From RYN-230 sp963829725 (GTDB taxonomy: Bacteria > Actinomycetota > Actinomycetes > Streptosporangiales > Streptosporangiaceae), in the NCBI GenBank assembly GCA_963829725.1, contig CAWHJW010000010.1:496001-560000 (forward strand): a stretch of DNA of 64,000 nt. The letters are read 5' to 3'. Below, piece after piece: positions 37,316 to 49,840 of this stretch. The position numbers and the translations under genes were made by a program. The first letter of the stretch is position 1. Each line of letters begins with the position of its first letter. Below the pieces are notes generated by a model. That model saw only the letters and a program-made list of their open reading frames with translations. It searched no databases and had not been told where the DNA came from.

Positions 37316-37591
37316 ATGTGCCCGCACACGCCGCCGTGTCCAGATGCGCGAGCGCTGGACCGAGAGGCAGCCCGGACTGTCGTCAGCCACCCTGAGCAGG
37401 GCTGGAGCCTGCTCTGCAATGGCATCGTCGTCTTCGAGGACACCGGGGAACTGCTCCCGGGCGGGGACACCATCGCCCCGCACAGGCCCACAGATGTGAG
37501 CGTGAACAGCAAGATCGTGCCCGCCACCGGCGCCTACCCCAGCCGGACCAACCCCCCAGCCGCCACCGCGACTGCTGAGCCTGCGGCCTAG
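37316..37591 (+). CDS. DUF5999-family small protein
   Basis: 91 residues. MCPHTPPCPDARALDREAART and HPEQGWSLLCNG...FEDTGELLP are the hallmark of an actinobacterial family with conserved Cys/His near the N-terminus and an unknown, possibly metal-binding, role. Strong CAGGAGG site. The 200 bases upstream are AT-rich with a direct repeat CACAGCTAG. Confidence 0.85.
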   Translation: MCPHTPPCPDARALDREAARTVVSHPEQGWSLLCNGIVVFEDTGELLPGGDTIAPHRPTDVSVNSKIVPATGAYPSRTNPPAATATAEPAA

Positions 37592-37715
37592 CTGGCTCCC
37601 CCGCCACTGCCGGGTGTCCCCGCCCCCGGCTGGGTCGGCCGCTCCCCCCACCAGGCATGCCGTGCCCGCGGCAGGGCCAGCATGCCCACGTTCGCCTGCT
37701 AGCGCGGCTGCCCGG

Positions 37716-38336
37716 TCACCCCTGGCTCAGCCCGCGCAACCAGGCTCCGGCGGCCTCACCGACCGCCTCGGGCCGCCGCGCCAGGGCATGGGTCTCCCCC
37801 TCCAGCACCACCACCTCGACGGCCGCGCCCGCGGCCGGGACGCCGAACGGGTCACGGCTCCCGTTGATCACCAACACCGGCACCCCGGCCGCCGCCAGCT
37901 CGATGGCCCGCGACCGCTGCGGGTGTCCCGGCGGGTGCAGCGGGAAGGCGAGCGCCAGCACCGCGCGGGCGCCTACCGCCTGCGCGGTCCGGCAGGCGAC
38001 CCGGGCGCCGTTACTGCGGCCACCCTGGATGAGCGGAACGGGCGCCGCCACGCGCTCCCGCAAGGCCGCGATCACCTCCGCCCAGGCTTCGTCCTGGCGC
38101 ATCGCAGACCCGGGCGCGCGCCGTCCCGCGGCCCGGTAGGGCTGGGTGACCATGGTCACCGCGCCACCCAGCCGCAGGGCCGACTCACGAACGGCCACCA
38201 GGTCGGGGGCCGCCACCCCGCCGCCGGCGCCGTGCGTCAGCACGAGCAGGAAGGCCGGCCCGGGGGGCACCCTGGCCGTCAGGCCCGGCCCGGCCAGGTC
38301 AGCCTGGGCCGCTCCGGCGCTGGTCATGATCTCCAC
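37716..38336 (-). CDS. Alpha/beta hydrolase (KANL3/Tex30-like)
   Basis: 206 residues; LLVLTHGAGGG oxyanion region, nucleophile elbow GGRSNGAR (G-x-S-x-G), VLVINGSRDPFG with the acid Asp, and a His in EGETHAL. Likely a soluble esterase. GTG start. Confidence 0.87.
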   Translation of the reverse strand: MEIMTSAGAAQADLAGPGLTARVPPGPAFLLVLTHGAGGGVAAPDLVAVRESALRLGGAVTMVTQPYRAAGRRAPGSAMRQDEAWAEVIAALRERVAAPVPLIQGGRSNGARVACRTAQAVGARAVLALAFPLHPPGHPQRSRAIELAAAGVPVLVINGSRDPFGVPAAGAAVEVVVLEGETHALARRPEAVGEAAGAWLRGLSQG

Positions 38337-38384
38337 GCGCCGACATGGTAGCCGTCACCGGGCGCCGGTCAGGCGCGGGCCCGG

Positions 38385-39635
38385 CTACGGGAGGCCGGGG
38401 ACGTGCACTACCTCGACCTGCCCGGAGGCGAAACAGCTGACGAGCAGGACCCGGCCGCCCGGTTCCAGCGCCATGTCCCGCGGGAACCGCCCGGCCCCGA
38501 GCAGGCCCGCCAGTGCCGGACGGCCGGCCAGCGCCGCGGGTACCCGGACCACGGCGAGGCTCGAGGTCGCCCCGGTCACCCGGAACCGGTTCGAGTCCGC
38601 CACCACGACCCGGCGGCCGCCATCGACCAGGGCCAGCCCGACCGGCGCCGTGCCGACCGCGACCCGGGCGATCAGGGCCCGGGACGGGCGGTCGCGCAGC
38701 AGCGCGGTGGAGAACCCGAGCAGGGCATTGCTGCCGCGGGCGGTGACCCAGGCCAGGCTGCCATCCGCCGATGTGATCACGCGTACCGGCTGGCAGCCCG
38801 CCAGCACCGTGGCGACGACCGAGCGGGCGGGGTCGGTGGCGGCGCGCCGCACGCTGATGACCGACAGCGTGCCGTCGCTGGCCTGCGGGTTGGCGCTGTT
38901 ACGGGCCACTTCACTGGTGGAGTAGAGCCAGTGGCCATCCGGGGACACGGCCAGGCCCACCGGGGCCAGCCCGGCCGGGATGAGGCCGAGGTAGTCCGCC
39001 GGCCCGAAGCCGCGGGCCAGCGCCCGGTGCAGGTCGAAAACGGCGATGTCGCCCGAATACTCCAGGCTGACGAAGGCGAGCCGCCCGTCCGGCGTGACCG
39101 CCACCTCGATCGCGCCCATCCCGCGAGGGGCGGCCAGCGTGCCGAGCACCGCGTGCGGCCGGCGCTGCTCTGCCGCGCGGACGCTGATGACCGCCACGCC
39201 CCGCCCGGTGGCGGAGAGGAGGTAGCGGCCATCCCGGGTCATTGTCTCCCCGAGCAGTCGCGCGCCGCGGACAGTAACCGCGCCCACCCGGGCCAGCGCT
39301 GGCCGGCCACCGGCCCGCAGCACCTGGATCCCCGGGCCGGCCGACGACACGAACGCCCACCGCCCGCCCGCACCGCCGGCCACCCCGAACGGGGTACCAC
39401 CGACGTGGACCAGGCTGACCAGGCTGGCGGGCAGTCCCGGCGCGGACCCCGCCCGGGCTGAACAGCCGGGCACGGGCACCGGCTGGCCGCTGACCGCGGC
39501 CGTTGCCCGGGGGCGCCCGGCGGGGCCGGTGGTACCGGTGGCCGGATGCCCCGGGACCGGCTGTCCCCCGCAGGCCGCGACCAGCAGCCCGGCGAGCCCG
39601 AACGCCATCGTCCCGGCGGTTAAGCGGCGGTTCAT
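38385..39635 (-). CDS. Lipoprotein beta-propeller (YncE-like)
   Basis: Signal peptide with lipobox LVAAC, low-complexity spacer, then repeated blades (VTPDGRLAFVSLEYSGDIAVFD; VSPDGHWLYSTSEV; ITSADGSLAWVTARGSNALL) of a seven-bladed propeller. Anchored on the outer face; binding partner unknown. ATG at 39635. Confidence 0.88.
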   Translation of the reverse strand: MNRRLTAGTMAFGLAGLLVAACGGQPVPGHPATGTTGPAGRPRATAAVSGQPVPVPGCSARAGSAPGLPASLVSLVHVGGTPFGVAGGAGGRWAFVSSAGPGIQVLRAGGRPALARVGAVTVRGARLLGETMTRDGRYLLSATGRGVAVISVRAAEQRRPHAVLGTLAAPRGMGAIEVAVTPDGRLAFVSLEYSGDIAVFDLHRALARGFGPADYLGLIPAGLAPVGLAVSPDGHWLYSTSEVARNSANPQASDGTLSVISVRRAATDPARSVVATVLAGCQPVRVITSADGSLAWVTARGSNALLGFSTALLRDRPSRALIARVAVGTAPVGLALVDGGRRVVVADSNRFRVTGATSSLAVVRVPAALAGRPALAGLLGAGRFPRDMALEPGGRVLLVSCFASGQVEVVHVPGLP

Positions 39636-39702
39636 GCGCTGATCCTATGGCCCATGCCCGGCCCGGCCCCGGCCCACCAGGGCCGCTGTCTACCGTGGAG
39701 GC

Positions 39703-40872
39703 ATGAGCACCGCCTCGCCCGGCCGGGCCGATGACCGGGCCGTGGCACCGGCCCGGTCACGGATCCCTGGCCGGGCACAGGCCGGGGCACAGGCCCGCTC
39801 GCTGGCCCGGCTGGCCGCCCCAGCCGCGCTGGCCGCCGTGCTCGCCTCATGCACCACGGGCCAGCCAGCCGCCGTCGTCACGCCGGCTCACGACAGCGGC
39901 GGGACGGCCGCGCCGGCCGGCACAGCGGGTTCTCAGGCCAGCACACCTGCGGCCGCACGGCCGTCCCGGTCCCAGGCCGCCGGGACGGCCGACGCCACGG
40001 CGTTGCCGCGCCCGGCCGCGCTGCAGCCGTTCAGCCGCCCGGCCGCGCCCGGCGCGGGAACCTGGCGGCCGGCCGGGCGGCCGGTGCGCGGCGGCCGGGC
40101 CGTGTACGAGACCAGGCTCGTCCCGCCTGGCGGCGGCCTGCCCGCGGGAATTGCCTGGATGGACACCCGGCTGCTGGCAGCCCGGCTGTACTCCGGATCG
40201 ATCAGTCCCGGCGGCGGCCCGTACCGGTACACCGCGCCGGTCCAGCCCGCTCAGGCCGCCACCCTGGTCGCGGCGTTCAATGGCGGCTTCCAGATGAAGG
40301 ACGCGGGCGGCGGCTACTACACCGAGGGCCGGACGGTCGTCCCGCTCCGCCGGAACGCGGCCTCCCTGGTCATCAGAGCCGATGGCAGCGTGACGGTCGG
40401 CGCCTGGGGCCAGGGCCTGTCCATAGGCCCGGGCGTGGCCAGTGTCCGGCAGAACCTGGTACTGCTGGTGTCCGGCGGCCGGCCCACGGCCCAGGCGGCC
40501 AGCCCGGACTGGCGGGCGTGGGGCGACACATGCGGGGCGGCCTCCTGCGCCGCCACGGTCCCCGGCATCGAGCACCAGTGGCGGTCTGGGGTCGGCGTCA
40601 CCGCTGACGGTGCCCTCGTCTACGCTGCGGGCCCGGCCCTGGACCCGCTGCAGCTCGCCCGGCTGCTCGCCCGCGCCGGAGTCGTGCGCGGGATGCAGCT
40701 GGACATCAACCCGGACTGGCCCGTGTTCGCCAGCTACGACCCGCAGGGCGGCCAGGGCCCCGCCGCCCCGGCCAACGGCAGCAAGCTGCTGGGCTCCACC
40801 GTGCAGGGCCCGTGGACGTTCTTCGAGCCGGCCTGGGCCCGGGATTTCATCACCATGTCGGCCCGTCACTGA
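39703..40872 (+). CDS. Phosphodiester glycosidase (NAGPA-domain) lipoprotein
   Basis: 389 residues. N-terminal signal with VLASC lipobox, Pro/Ala-rich spacer, then the NAGPA fold: AAFNGGFQMKDAGGGYY, RSGVGVTADGALVYAAG and GMQLDINPDW. In this family the enzyme removes sugar from phosphodiester-linked glycans, so a cell-wall role is plausible. Ends before convergent uvrA. Confidence 0.9.
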   Translation: MSTASPGRADDRAVAPARSRIPGRAQAGAQARSLARLAAPAALAAVLASCTTGQPAAVVTPAHDSGGTAAPAGTAGSQASTPAAARPSRSQAAGTADATALPRPAALQPFSRPAAPGAGTWRPAGRPVRGGRAVYETRLVPPGGGLPAGIAWMDTRLLAARLYSGSISPGGGPYRYTAPVQPAQAATLVAAFNGGFQMKDAGGGYYTEGRTVVPLRRNAASLVIRADGSVTVGAWGQGLSIGPGVASVRQNLVLLVSGGRPTAQAASPDWRAWGDTCGAASCAATVPGIEHQWRSGVGVTADGALVYAAGPALDPLQLARLLARAGVVRGMQLDINPDWPVFASYDPQGGQGPAAPANGSKLLGSTVQGPWTFFEPAWARDFITMSARH

Positions 40873-40881
40873 CGCGCCCGC

Positions 40882-43743
<2,862 letters not shown>

Positions 43744-44115
43744 TGCGCTCTGCTCTCCGGGTCACGGTTCTCCGGGTCATGATGACGGATCTCCAGGTCA
43801 GGAGCGGGGTAAGCCATCCGCCCACCGGGATGCGCCATGCTACTCGGGGGCACTGACAAAACAACGATCCGGCGGGAAGCCTTCCCTGGCTCCGGCACCG
43901 CCCGGCCACGCCGCCGGCCGCCCCGCCCCGCACTTCTCCCAGGGTGCCATCCCGCCGGGCGATGATGACACCGAACCCCCGCAAACATGATGCGCGGTGA
44001 CCGCCCGGCGGGCTTTCCTGTTCCCGGGACCACCCCCCGGACCGGGGCGGATGATGACGCACGGACGGGCCGTTCGGTATAGAAAGGCAGCTAGCGCCAA
44101 CGCGAGGAGAAACTG
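43744..44115. other. Divergent region between uvrA and the MBL gene
   Basis: 372 bases. Three direct repeats TCTCC(G/A)GGTCA at 43754-43764, 43769-43779 and 43790-43800 lie just upstream of uvrA. On the plus strand ATGACG (44054-44059) and TATAGA (44078-44083), 18 bases apart, form a likely promoter for the MBL gene. No SOS-type GAAC-N4-GTTC box was found. A weak resemblance to the palindromic repeat core exists at 44023-44052. Confidence 0.5.
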
Positions 44116-44781
44116 GTGGCCTACACCGGGGACGTGACCGCCGGCGGCCCGCCCGACACGCGGGACCTGCCCGGCCTGACCGTGACCAAGCTGTCCGTCG
44201 GGCCGATGGACAACAACGCCTACCTGCTGACCTGCACCGGAACAGGCGAGGCGGTGCTGATCGACGCGGCCAACGACGCGGGCCGGCTACTGGATCTGAT
44301 CGGCGACCGCCCGCTGCGCCGGATCATCACCACGCACCAGCACTGGGATCACTGGCAGGCGCTCGCCGAGGTGCAGGCGGCCACCGGCGCCGACGTGGTG
44401 GCGCACCCCGCCGACGCCGGCGAGCTGCCGGTCAAGGTCACCACCCTCGTGCATAACGGCGATTCGGTGCCGGTCGGCGACACCAGCGTCGCGGTGATCC
44501 ACCTGCGCGGCCACACCCCGGGCAGCATCGCGCTGTGTTACGACGCGGGCGGCCAGCTGACGGGCACGCCGCACCTGTTCACCGGTGACTCGCTGTTCCC
44601 CGGCGGCCCGGGGAACACCCAGGGTGACCTGGAACGGTTCGGCCAGCTCATGGATGACCTGGAGGCCCGGGTGTTCGGCAAACTGCCCGACGGGACGTGG
44701 GTGTACCCGGGGCACGGCAAGGACACCACACTCGGTACCGAACGCCCGCACCTGGGCGAATGGCGCGCCCGCGGCTGGTAG
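44116..44781 (+). CDS. MBL-fold metallo-hydrolase (glyoxalase II-like)
   Basis: 221 residues. Metal motif H74-x-H76-x-D78-H79 (THQHWDHW), LRGHTPGS, FTGDSLFPGGPG and the terminal YPGHGKDTT supply the remaining ligands. Likely a thioester or lactone hydrolase. GTG follows GAGGAGAAACTG. Confidence 0.92.
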   Translation: MAYTGDVTAGGPPDTRDLPGLTVTKLSVGPMDNNAYLLTCTGTGEAVLIDAANDAGRLLDLIGDRPLRRIITTHQHWDHWQALAEVQAATGADVVAHPADAGELPVKVTTLVHNGDSVPVGDTSVAVIHLRGHTPGSIALCYDAGGQLTGTPHLFTGDSLFPGGPGNTQGDLERFGQLMDDLEARVFGKLPDGTWVYPGHGKDTTLGTERPHLGEWRARGW

Positions 44782-45143
44782 TCGCCCAACGGCCGCTCGC
44801 GGCCGCAGCGCCCACGGCACCCAGCCCGGCCAATCCCCTTCAGTCCCGCTGCCATCACCGGCCCCAAGAGCATCGCAGCCCCGCCCATCAGCGCGGTGCT
44901 TTTCATCTGCGCGGTGCTTTGTAGACCGCGGGTGACCCAAAAAGCACCGCGCAGATGACCTGGCGCCCGTGGCGGGGCATCCCGGCCCCGGGGCTGCTGA
45001 TAACACAAGCCGCGCGGGCAGCTGGTCCATCCCTGGTGGGCCACAGCCGCCCGGGCACCCCCAAGGGAAGATCTTCGGGGTTCAGCGGGTGCGGAAACCG
45101 CTGCAGGCACAACGGTTTCCGACCAGAGCCGCCGTCCAGCGGG
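44782..45143. other. Convergent intergenic region
   Basis: 362 bases between the MBL and sortase stop codons. Apart from the hairpin at 44904-44957 and a partial extra copy of its arm at 44891-44902 no gene or element is visible. Confidence 0.6.
44904..44957. terminator. Bidirectional hairpin with 17-base arms
   Basis: CATCTGCGCGGTGCTTT (44904-44920) and its exact complement (44941-44957) with a 20-base loop, flanked by A/T runs usable in both directions. GCGCGGTGCTTT also occurs directly before it (44891-44902). Confidence 0.75.
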
Positions 45144-45854
45144 TCAGCGGATCTCGGTGCTGTACACGACGATGTTGCTCAGGTAGTTGCGGGTCGCCTC
45201 GTTGAACACGCCACCGCAGGTGATCAGGCGCAGTTCCGGGTCGGGAACCGGGCCGTAGACCTGCGCGGTCGGGAACCGCGCCTTGGCGTACTGCCGGACC
45301 GCGGTGACCCGGAACACGGCGAGCCGGCCACGGGCCTGCCGGACGAAGATCCGGTTACCCGGCTTCAGCAGCCGCAGCCGGAAGAAGATCCCGGGCCCCA
45401 GCCGGGAGTCGATATGCCCCGCGATGACCGAGGAGCCGATCGCGCCCGGCCGCGGGCTGCCGGTGTACCAGCCGGCCACCGAGGTGCTGGCCGGCACCTG
45501 CAGGGTGCCCTGCGGGGTGATGCCAAGCCGGATCAGCCGGGTGCGCACCCCGATGGCCGGGATACGCAGCCAGGCCGGCGGCGGCACGGGCCGGGACGAG
45601 GACGGCTGCGGCAGCGAGGCCTGGCCCAGCGGGACCAGCGCCGCCGCTCCCTTCGGCAGCGGCTTGGGCGCGTCGCCGGGCCGCCCCCCCGGCCGGAACA
45701 GCAGGCCAGTCACCGCGAGGACGACGGCGAGCAGGCCGCCCAGCAGCACGGCGGCCGCGAGCGGCCGCCGTGCCACCATGCGCCAGGGCGGGCCGCGGCG
45801 CCCATGCCGGCCCGGCCGGGTCTCGGTAGCGGGCGCTGGGGCGCCAGCCGCCAT
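45144..45854 (-). CDS. Class F sortase
   Basis: Transpeptidase that anchors or cross-links surface proteins, 236 residues: N-terminal span (about 31-54), then the sortase barrel with H147 (SSVIAGHIDS), C213 (RLITCGGVF) and R222 as catalytic triad. ATG overlaps the stop of the DUF4397 gene (ATGA), suggesting that protein is its substrate. Confidence 0.92.
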   Translation of the reverse strand: MAAGAPAPATETRPGRHGRRGPPWRMVARRPLAAAVLLGGLLAVVLAVTGLLFRPGGRPGDAPKPLPKGAAALVPLGQASLPQPSSSRPVPPPAWLRIPAIGVRTRLIRLGITPQGTLQVPASTSVAGWYTGSPRPGAIGSSVIAGHIDSRLGPGIFFRLRLLKPGNRIFVRQARGRLAVFRVTAVRQYAKARFPTAQVYGPVPDPELRLITCGGVFNEATRNYLSNIVVYSTEIR

Positions 45855-46777
45855 CAGCGAGCGTGCCGGGCCATCGCCCTGGTCCGGCGCATCCGGATCC
45901 CGGCGGCCACGGCCAGTGCCAGGCCCGCACTGAGCGCGGCCAGCCACGGCAGGGGCGAGGGAGCCGGCACCGGGGCGGTGCCGCCCAGGCCGGTCGCCGC
46001 GCCGCCGGCGGGCATCATGCTGCTGCCGTCCGCGTCCATCAGGTCGGTGACCTGCAAGCCGGTCGTGGTGTCGAGCACCACGAGCGTGTGGATGGAGCCC
46101 GCGGTCAGCTTGACCGCCCCGGACCAGCTCTCGGTGCCGCCCACCGCGTGCACCATCCAGGTGCCGGGCGCGTCGGTTCCATACCCGGTGACGCTGGCGA
46201 AAGGCAGGTCGCTGGCCAGCGTGGCGCTGCCCGCTCGCACCGTGACCTGGTGCTCCTTCAGCGACGCCTGGATCACCCGGACCAGCGACTTGCCCTTGGG
46301 CGTGCTCAGCCGGTCATCCAGCACCTGGAGCCGCAGGGCCTTCTCCGGCCCCAGCCCGGCCACCGTGTAGGCGTGCCCGGGATGCACCATGAGGTTGCTG
46401 GACAGCACCGGGGTAGAACCGGGCGAAGCGCCGGCGCCGCGCATGGCCACGGTGTACTCGCCGCTGGCGACCTTCTCGTACGGCGACACGGTGCCGTAGC
46501 TGACGTGATGCAGCACGATCTCGGCGTTCGGCATGCCGTAGCTGTACAGGTAGACGTCCACGGCGGGGGTATTCGGCGAGAGATGGGCGAGCCTGATCCA
46601 GCCGTCCCCGGTGGAAGCCGGGGCGGCGGCCGCCGCGGTCGCCGTGCCCGCCAGGCCGGCGATCGTCAGCAGGGCGCTGGCTGTGAGCAGGCCCAGCCGG
46701 GCCGCCCGCGAGCGCAGCCCAGACCCTGGGGAGCCGGCCAGGGCGGTCCCTGGCTGGCTGGCGGCGGCCCGGTTCAT
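45854..46777 (-). CDS. Secreted DUF4397 surface protein with C-terminal anchor
   Basis: 307 residues. Signal peptide ending near ATAAAAAP, two DUF4397 beta-sandwich repeats (RLAHLSPNTPAVDVYLY; LVRVIQASLKEHQVTVRAG), a Pro/Gly/Ala linker, a C-terminal span (LPWLAALSAGLALAVAAG) and a basic RMRRTRA end. That is a sorting-signal layout, but the residues before the span (GLGGTAP) are not a canonical LPxTG. ATG at 46777 with GAGG upstream is preferred; GTG 46822 adds 15 residues. Confidence 0.82.
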   Translation of the reverse strand: MNRAAASQPGTALAGSPGSGLRSRAARLGLLTASALLTIAGLAGTATAAAAAPASTGDGWIRLAHLSPNTPAVDVYLYSYGMPNAEIVLHHVSYGTVSPYEKVASGEYTVAMRGAGASPGSTPVLSSNLMVHPGHAYTVAGLGPEKALRLQVLDDRLSTPKGKSLVRVIQASLKEHQVTVRAGSATLASDLPFASVTGYGTDAPGTWMVHAVGGTESWSGAVKLTAGSIHTLVVLDTTTGLQVTDLMDADGSSMMPAGGAATGLGGTAPVPAPSPLPWLAALSAGLALAVAAGIRMRRTRAMARHAR

Positions 46778-46837
46778 CCCGGGCCGCCTCACGCTGAGCT
46801 CCGTGCCATGGTGTTCCCCCACTCTGGTCAGTACTCG

Positions 46838-48356
46838 TTAACTCTTGCCGAGCAGCCCGAGCGGGCTGGGTGCGGCGAACTCGATGCGCAGCGCCGCCCG
46901 GCCATCCAGCCGGATCGTGGTGATGGCGGGCTGGTACGGGGCCTGCTGGGCCCGCAGGAACCGGGTCAGCGAGCGGATGGTGGTGGTCCGGTTCGGGTGC
47001 CTGGGCATCGGGCCGCCGGGTGCGATGTCGGCCCAGCGCAGCGGCATCCCGGCGCTCGCACCCGCCGCCGGGGTGCCGACGGCCAGCACATCGACGGTGT
47101 GCATGGTGGACAGCGCGGCCAGCACGGTGAGCAGCCGGGAGTTCGACCTGGCCGGCGGTGAGCGCCTGGCGGACCGCGGCACGCTCGTGGATCCTCGGGT
47201 TCTCCAGCAGCTGGCTGCCCGCGTCGGCTCGGGCCGCCTCGTCCGCGTGCAGCCCGGACATGTAGGCCGCGCTCCCGTCGGACGCGACCACCCGGATGCT
47301 GGCCTGCGCGCTGCCCGACCCGAAGCTGGCCAGCGTCACCGGCGCGTAAACCGAGGTGAGCCGGGCGCCGAACTCCTGGCGCACCGCCGCGGTGGCCACC
47401 ATCACGTCGCTGCCCGGCGGGCCGGCGTTCCCGGTGCCGAGCACGAGGAGCCGTCCGGCGGGCAGGCCGGCATGCTGCAGGTCGGCGCACATCAGCGGGT
47501 CACAGGCCACGATCGCGTCCGTGGCGACCTGCGCGGTGATCCACGCCGCGGCCTGCGCCCGGGCGGCCGCGGCGGCCCGGATCGCGGCCGTGCTGGCCGG
47601 CTGCCCGGATCCTGCCTGACCCTGGCTGCCCTTCGCCGCGGAGGTACCCATGCCGCTGGTCAGCGCGACCGTGACGGCCCCGGCCGCGAACAGCGCCGCC
47701 GCCACGATCAGCACCAGGGTCAGCCACCAGCGGGTGCTGCGCCGGGAGCCCCGGGCGGGGCGGGACCCTGCGGCGGGCCCAGGTGCGATGGCCGGGCGGG
47801 ACCCGGCGGCGGGACCGGGCGCGATGGCCGGGCGGGACCCTGCGGCGGGGCTGGTGGGGGGCCGGAGGCCCGTCGGGCGGTGCAGCCGGCGCTGAGTCCA
47901 CAGCCGGACGGTGGTGACCAGCACCGTGCCCCAGGAGGGCACTGGACGCGGTTCGGCGGTGGACGCCGGCTCCCGCCGCGGGGCGGCCGGCGGAGACGGT
48001 GGCGCATGCTCAGCCGGCCGGGCGCTCCCCTCGCGCACATCCGGGGAAGCGTGGCCGGATGGCGCGGCGTCTCCCTTGCCCGCGGCCGGGGAAGCGGGAC
48101 CGGACGACGCGGCTCCCTCGTCCCGGGCGGCCGCGGCTTCCTGCTGGGCCAGCGCTATGGTCTCCTGCGCCAGATCCAGGTCCTCTACCGACAGGATGAT
48201 CGTGTCCTGCGCGACAGCTTCGTCGCCCTCCCAGCCGGGCACGGTCCGCCGTCGGCCGAGGGGCGGCTGAGGTCCAGGCCGCACACGAGATTTCCCGGGC
48301 GCGGGCCCGGGTTCGTCCAGCCGTCGGTCATCCGGTCGCACGCGTGAGTCCCCCAT
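46838..48356 (-). CDS. Single-span membrane protein with external domain, frameshifted
   Basis: Not a named family. Pro/Ala-rich cytoplasmic part with three copies of GSRPAIAPGPAA-type repeats (DNA period 36, about 47757-47850), one span (WWLTLVLIVAAALFAAGAVTV) and an external alpha/beta domain (TDAIVACDPLMCADLQHAGLPAGRLLVLG). Near 47153 the reading frame changes: QALTAGQV continues as SRLLTVLAALSTMHTVDVLAVG in the next frame, to the stop at 46838. Removing one A in GTCGAACTCC would give GQVDSRLL. Precedes the DUF4397/sortase pair on the same strand. Confidence 0.7.
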
Positions 48357-48649
48357 TAGGCCCGCCTCAACGCTGAACATGGACATTCGGACCCAAGCAG
48401 ACAGGGGAGCACACGCGTAGAAGGCATTTCAACCGGAATAACACGATGCTACTAAGGAAATACGTACTGTTGAGTAATAAGTGGCTCATCACAGAGCGTG
48501 CATGAGACCCGGATCATGTGCGGGCGGCGACCGCACTGCGTGACGCCCCCTCAGTGCCGCCACCGCACCCGCTCCCAACTGGCATGACTGCGACTAGCCG
48601 GCCGGGACGGGAGCCGACTGGGGCAAGGACCGGAAGCGGCCCGTGGGGG
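48357..48649. other. AT-rich intergenic region
   Basis: 293 bases; 48420-48500 is unusually AT-rich (TACTAAGGAAATACGTACTG, TTGAGTAATAAG) and probably holds the promoter of the minus-strand membrane protein gene. Nothing else recognised. Confidence 0.5.
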
Positions 48650-49840
48650 TCAGCTGGGAGGCGCGGGCCGGGCCAAGTCGTGATAGATGCTGAGCACCTG
48701 CTCGATGGCCATGTCCTCGGTAGGGAGCAGGGCCGCGCGAGCCAGCGCGCCCGCGGCCTGGGCGGCCGCGGCCGGCCCGTCGTCCAGCACCCGGATCACC
48801 GCGGCGGCCAGTGCCCATGGGTCTCCCGGGGGGACCAGCACCGCGCCATCCGGCCCGGTCAGGTCGGGGATCCCGCCGACCCGGGACGCCACCAGCGGGC
48901 GGCCGGCCCGCAGGGCCTCCTGCACGATGAGCGGCTGCCCCTCCCAGGCACTGGGCACGGCCACCACGTCCGCAGCGGCCAGCAGGGCCGGCACATCGCC
49001 GCGCTGGCCGAGGAACCGGACCGCCACGCCGGCCGCCTCGGCCTGGTTGCGCAGCGCCGTCCGCAACGGTCCCTGCCCGGCAATGACCAGCAACGCACCG
49101 GCGCTCCGCGGCCCGGTCACCGGCGGGGGCCCGGGACTAGCCGGCCGCTGCCACCGGGAAGCCGCCTCGATGAGCGTGCCGAACCCCTTCTGGCGGGCCA
49201 GCCGGCCGACCGCGAGCACAATGGGCCGGTCCGCCGCGCCAAGCTCGGCCCGCACGGCCTCGATATCGGCGGGCGCGGGCGTCCGGGTGGCCGGGGCGGG
49301 TACCAGGGCGCGACCCGCGAGGCGGGCGCCGCGGTGGCGCATCCGGTCCGCGAGGTCCCCGGACACGGTGAGCACCGCGCCGGCCTGGCGCGCCACGAGC
49401 AGTTCCAGGAACGCGTAGACCGTGGCGGAGGGCTGCCCGGCGGGCGGGGCGTTGTGCACGGTGACCGCGAGCGCGGTCCGGCGGCCAGCCAGGCCGGTAA
49501 GCGCCAGCCCGGCCAGCGCTCCCGCCCGCAGCCCGTGCGCATGCAGCACGTCGGGCAGGTCGCGGGCGAGCAGCCGGCGCAGCCGCAGCAGCGCCGCCGC
49601 ATCCTGGGCCGGGCGGGGCCGGGCGGCGATGTCCACGGCTGCGAACCGCACCCCGGCCTGGTCCCACGCGCGGCCGTCCGCGCTCATCGCCTGGATGGCC
49701 GGGGACGGCCCGTACACGGTCACCGCCGCGCCCCGCGCGGCGCAGCCGGCCGCCAGCGTGGCCACGTGCCGCCCGGTGCCGCCGGCAGTGCTGGCGGCCA
49801 GGTAACTGACCTTGAGCCCGGCCGCGACCGGGCCGCTCAC
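48650..49840 (-). CDS. GT4-family glycosyltransferase
   Basis: 396 residues, two Rossmann domains: N-terminal YLAASTAGGTGRHVATLAAG, middle VLAVGRLARQKGFGTLI, and the C-terminal GT4 motif VPSAWEGQPLIVQEALRAGRP (E-x7-E type). Retaining transferase probably acting on a lipid-linked glycan. GTG overlaps the MurJ-like stop (GTGA); last gene of the envelope operon. Confidence 0.92.
   Translation of the reverse strand: MSGPVAAGLKVSYLAASTAGGTGRHVATLAAGCAARGAAVTVYGPSPAIQAMSADGRAWDQAGVRFAAVDIAARPRPAQDAAALLRLRRLLARDLPDVLHAHGLRAGALAGLALTGLAGRRTALAVTVHNAPPAGQPSATVYAFLELLVARQAGAVLTVSGDLADRMRHRGARLAGRALVPAPATRTPAPADIEAVRAELGAADRPIVLAVGRLARQKGFGTLIEAASRWQRPASPGPPPVTGPRSAGALLVIAGQGPLRTALRNQAEAAGVAVRFLGQRGDVPALLAAADVVAVPSAWEGQPLIVQEALRAGRPLVASRVGGIPDLTGPDGAVLVPPGDPWALAAAVIRVLDDGPAAAAQAAGALARAALLPTEDMAIEQVLSIYHDLARPAPPS

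Noticed and set aside
44023..44052. Further copy of the palindromic repeat upstream of the MBL gene
   Set aside because: Only the GTCCGGGGGGT and CCCGGG parts match and the flanks do not, so this could be chance in GC-rich DNA.
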